Assembly (NCBI GenBank): GCA_900769545.1
Contig: CAAGGZ010000001.1
Location: forward strand, 1-14,092
Source: Clostridia bacterium
GTDB taxonomy: Bacteria > Bacillota > Clostridia > Christensenellales > Borkfalkiaceae
Length of the DNA: 14,092 nt
Direction of reading: 5' to 3'
Shown: positions 13,266 through 14,092 of the stretch, piece by piece
How positions within the stretch are numbered: the stretch's first letter is position 1
How the letters are laid out: each line of letters begins with the position of its first letter
The notes under the pieces: generated by a model
Database searches by the model: none
What the model saw: only the letters and a program-made list of their open reading frames with translations
Told to the model about the DNA's origin: nothing
Position numbers and translations under genes: made by a program

Positions 13266-13280
13266 CTACCTTTGTGCCTT

Positions 13281-13309
13281 ATTATAACCGACAAATTTCA
13301 GAAAGTCAA
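13281..13309 (-). promoter_or_regulatory. Near-consensus sigma-A promoter
   Basis: On the minus strand TTGACT (13309-13304), a 17-nt spacer and TATAAT (13286-13281). It differs from consensus at one base and is the best promoter in the window. It points away from the integrase into the structured, mostly gene-free region 12736-13274, so it probably drives the candidate RNA constitutively. Confidence 0.85.
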
Positions 13310-13553
13310 TAGTATTTTGAAATTTTTTTTGCTTTTTTGGAAAATTTTTCAAATTCAGTAGGCAAGCGCTAATACATAGTTGGCATCTCTTGACATTTTT
13401 CATCCCACTATCGGCAAAAGCACAATAGTAGTTCTATATATTTTTTTCTTTTCTTATCGTATAATAAATCTATCCATAGTAAACGGCTCAGCGTTTCGCC
13501 GCGCATGAGATTTCCCGTTACCTTGGGTATCTGCTTATATCTTATATAAAAAA
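13310..13553 (+). promoter_or_regulatory. Integrase leader and promoter region
   Basis: This AT-rich interval separates the minus-strand promoter from the integrase. TATAAT at 13460-13465 is a plausible plus-strand -10 box, but no good -35 lies 17 nt upstream; an isolated TTGACA at 13390-13395 is too far away. The would-be leader (about 13472-13553) contains a nested hairpin, AACGG-CTCA-GCG pairing with CGC, TGAG and CCGTT (about 13480-13517), then TACC-ttg-GGTA (13519-13530). No clear ribosome site precedes the integrase ATG, so translation may be weak or depend on folding. Confidence 0.4.
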
Positions 13554-14092
13554 ATGTATCAAAACAGTTTTAATATAGCCGATTACATCCTTGCTTTGGC
13601 ACAAAAGCCGAACGCAAAGGAAAATATCGCGCTCTTGCTAGATAGTCTTTTTAATTTATCCGAAAAAGAAAAGCAAGAAGCAAACCGCAAAGAAAAGGCC
13701 GCTTCTTCAATCGTATTTTTTACTTCAAGAGAATTATCTAAAATGCCCTTACCTATTAGAAAGCTATTTAAAGATAATAAAGCTTGCGCACATATCACGC
13801 AACGTAACGACGGATTATATTTAATTCGCTGCCAAATAAATAATACGCGCATTACTGTTACAGGAAAAAATCTTAATGTTTGCAAAGATAAATTCCTTTC
13901 AAAAGTAACCGAACTCGGAGACGATTTTATTCAAAGCAAAAACAAAAACGTATTATTTGAACATTATATTCAAAACTGGTTGGAAACAGCTAAAAAGCCT
14001 TTCATCAAAGATGTTACCTATAAAGGCTACGTTCAAACAATAAATGCTTACATCTTACCGAAATTTAAAAACCGTTCCATAGAAAGCATTCA
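13554..14092 (+). CDS. int: Tyrosine recombinase (phage integrase), N-terminal part
   Basis: A frame open from ATG 13554 to the window end (179 codons seen), on the opposite strand to the rest. Residues FTSRELSKMPLPIRKLF and the following beta-type segment (HITQRNDGLYLIRC, then NTRITVTGKNLNVCKDKF) match the arm-binding N-terminal region of integrases common in Clostridia elements. LFEHYIQNWLETAKKPFIKD, then TYKGYVQTINAYILPKF (about 143-175) is the SAM-like core-binding domain. The catalytic domain with Arg-His-Arg-Tyr lies beyond the window. The enzyme would integrate and excise the element. ATG follows an in-frame TGA at 13506 and lacks a clear ribosome site, so the true start could be later, but no better-placed one is evident. 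Whether it belongs to the phage or to a neighbouring element is not certain, though its place at the edge fits the phage. Confidence 0.85.
   Translation, partial: MYQNSFNIADYILALAQKPNAKENIALLLDSLFNLSEKEKQEANRKEKAASSIVFFTSRELSKMPLPIRKLFKDNKACAHITQRNDGLYLIRCQINNTRITVTGKNLNVCKDKFLSKVTELGDDFIQSKNKNVLFEHYIQNWLETAKKPFIKDVTYKGYVQTINAYILPKFKNRSIESI

Larger units (their letters stand above)
12736..13274 (-). ncRNA. Candidate large structured non-coding RNA, about 540 nt
   Basis: Transcription from the near-consensus promoter at 13281-13309 would start near 13274 and end at the terminator at 12736. Nearly the whole span folds into local helices visible by eye: 13213-13265 (ATGGG/CCCAT enclosing TTACGG/CCGTAA), 13178-13193 (GGGAA/TTCCC), 13148-13175, 13062-13088, 13019-13046 (12-bp stem with one G-U, 4-nt loop), 12977-13016 (7-bp AATCGTA/TACGATT stem with an inner hairpin), 12890-12950, 12820-12873 and 12743-12790. 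Several mismatches become G-U pairs on the minus strand. Size, single promoter, lack of a good ORF and phage setting recall the large phage-associated RNAs ROOL and GOLLD, but I cannot match it to either. A shorter form ending near 12882 is possible. Short ORFs of 31-39 codons exist inside it. Confidence 0.6.

Noticed and set aside
12251..13310. CRISPR array
   Set aside because: The many inverted repeats here are all different from one another; no regularly spaced direct repeat is present.
13583..13885. 100-codon minus-strand frame over the integrase
   Set aside because: Antisense to the integrase, whose plus-strand frame shows arm-binding and core-binding domain patterns.
172..14092. General TAG or TGA recoding in the element
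   Set aside because: Only one gene shows an in-frame TAG followed by protein-like sequence. The other genes are uninterrupted and end in TAA, so genome-wide recoding is not supported by this window.

Overview
The window looks like most of an integrated filamentous (inovirus-like) ssDNA phage genome in a gut-type Clostridia/Firmicutes host. The Gram-positive assignment rests on strong AGGAGG-type ribosome sites before almost every gene, intrinsic terminators, sigma-70 region 4-like regulators, and an integrase with an N-terminal layout common in Clostridia. Element assignment rests on three landmarks in one operon: an HUH rolling-circle replication initiator, a Zot/pI-like membrane ATPase, and upstream of it a large secreted protein with a signal peptide and C-terminal membrane anchor (pIII-like), followed by a small membrane or lipoprotein.

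Layout. Positions 1-171 hold a strong bidirectional terminator. Positions 172-10852 are one tightly packed minus-strand operon. Read in the direction of transcription it encodes a conserved-looking small protein (10535-10852), a SprT-like zinc protease (9895-10521), a possible ssDNA-binding protein (9506-9865) whose TAG stop is followed in frame by 17 protein-like codons, a basic protein (9088-9384), a lipoprotein with an Ig-like domain (8051-9088), three proteins sharing one N-terminal membrane anchor (7855-8037, 6707-7843, 5570-6691), the pIII-like protein (3560-5554), a small lipoprotein (3220-3576), the Zot-like ATPase (1119-3227) and the HUH Rep (172-1104). A 235-nt intergenic region (10853-11087) with a promoter and a 12-bp palindrome separates this operon from two regulators with sigma region 4-like helix-turn-helix domains (11088-11387, 11466-12011).

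Positions 12012-13553 are mostly non-coding and unusually rich in secondary structure. They hold a cruciform plus attenuator-like leader before the first regulator, a small zinc-ribbon gene with its own terminator, and a roughly 540-nt minus-strand transcript candidate. That candidate starts at a near-consensus promoter (TTGACT, 17 nt, TATAAT), contains about nine hairpins, and ends at an intrinsic terminator. It is the best candidate here for an undescribed or rare RNA. On the plus strand a tyrosine recombinase starts at 13554 and runs off the window.

Working model (inference): the recombinase integrates the element; the small sigma-like proteins switch on the long operon; Rep nicks and replicates the circular form; the putative ssDNA-binding protein coats the product; the Zot-like ATPase extrudes it; the secreted and anchored proteins form the particle tip or display adhesive domains. 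No canonical major coat protein and no att repeats were found by eye.
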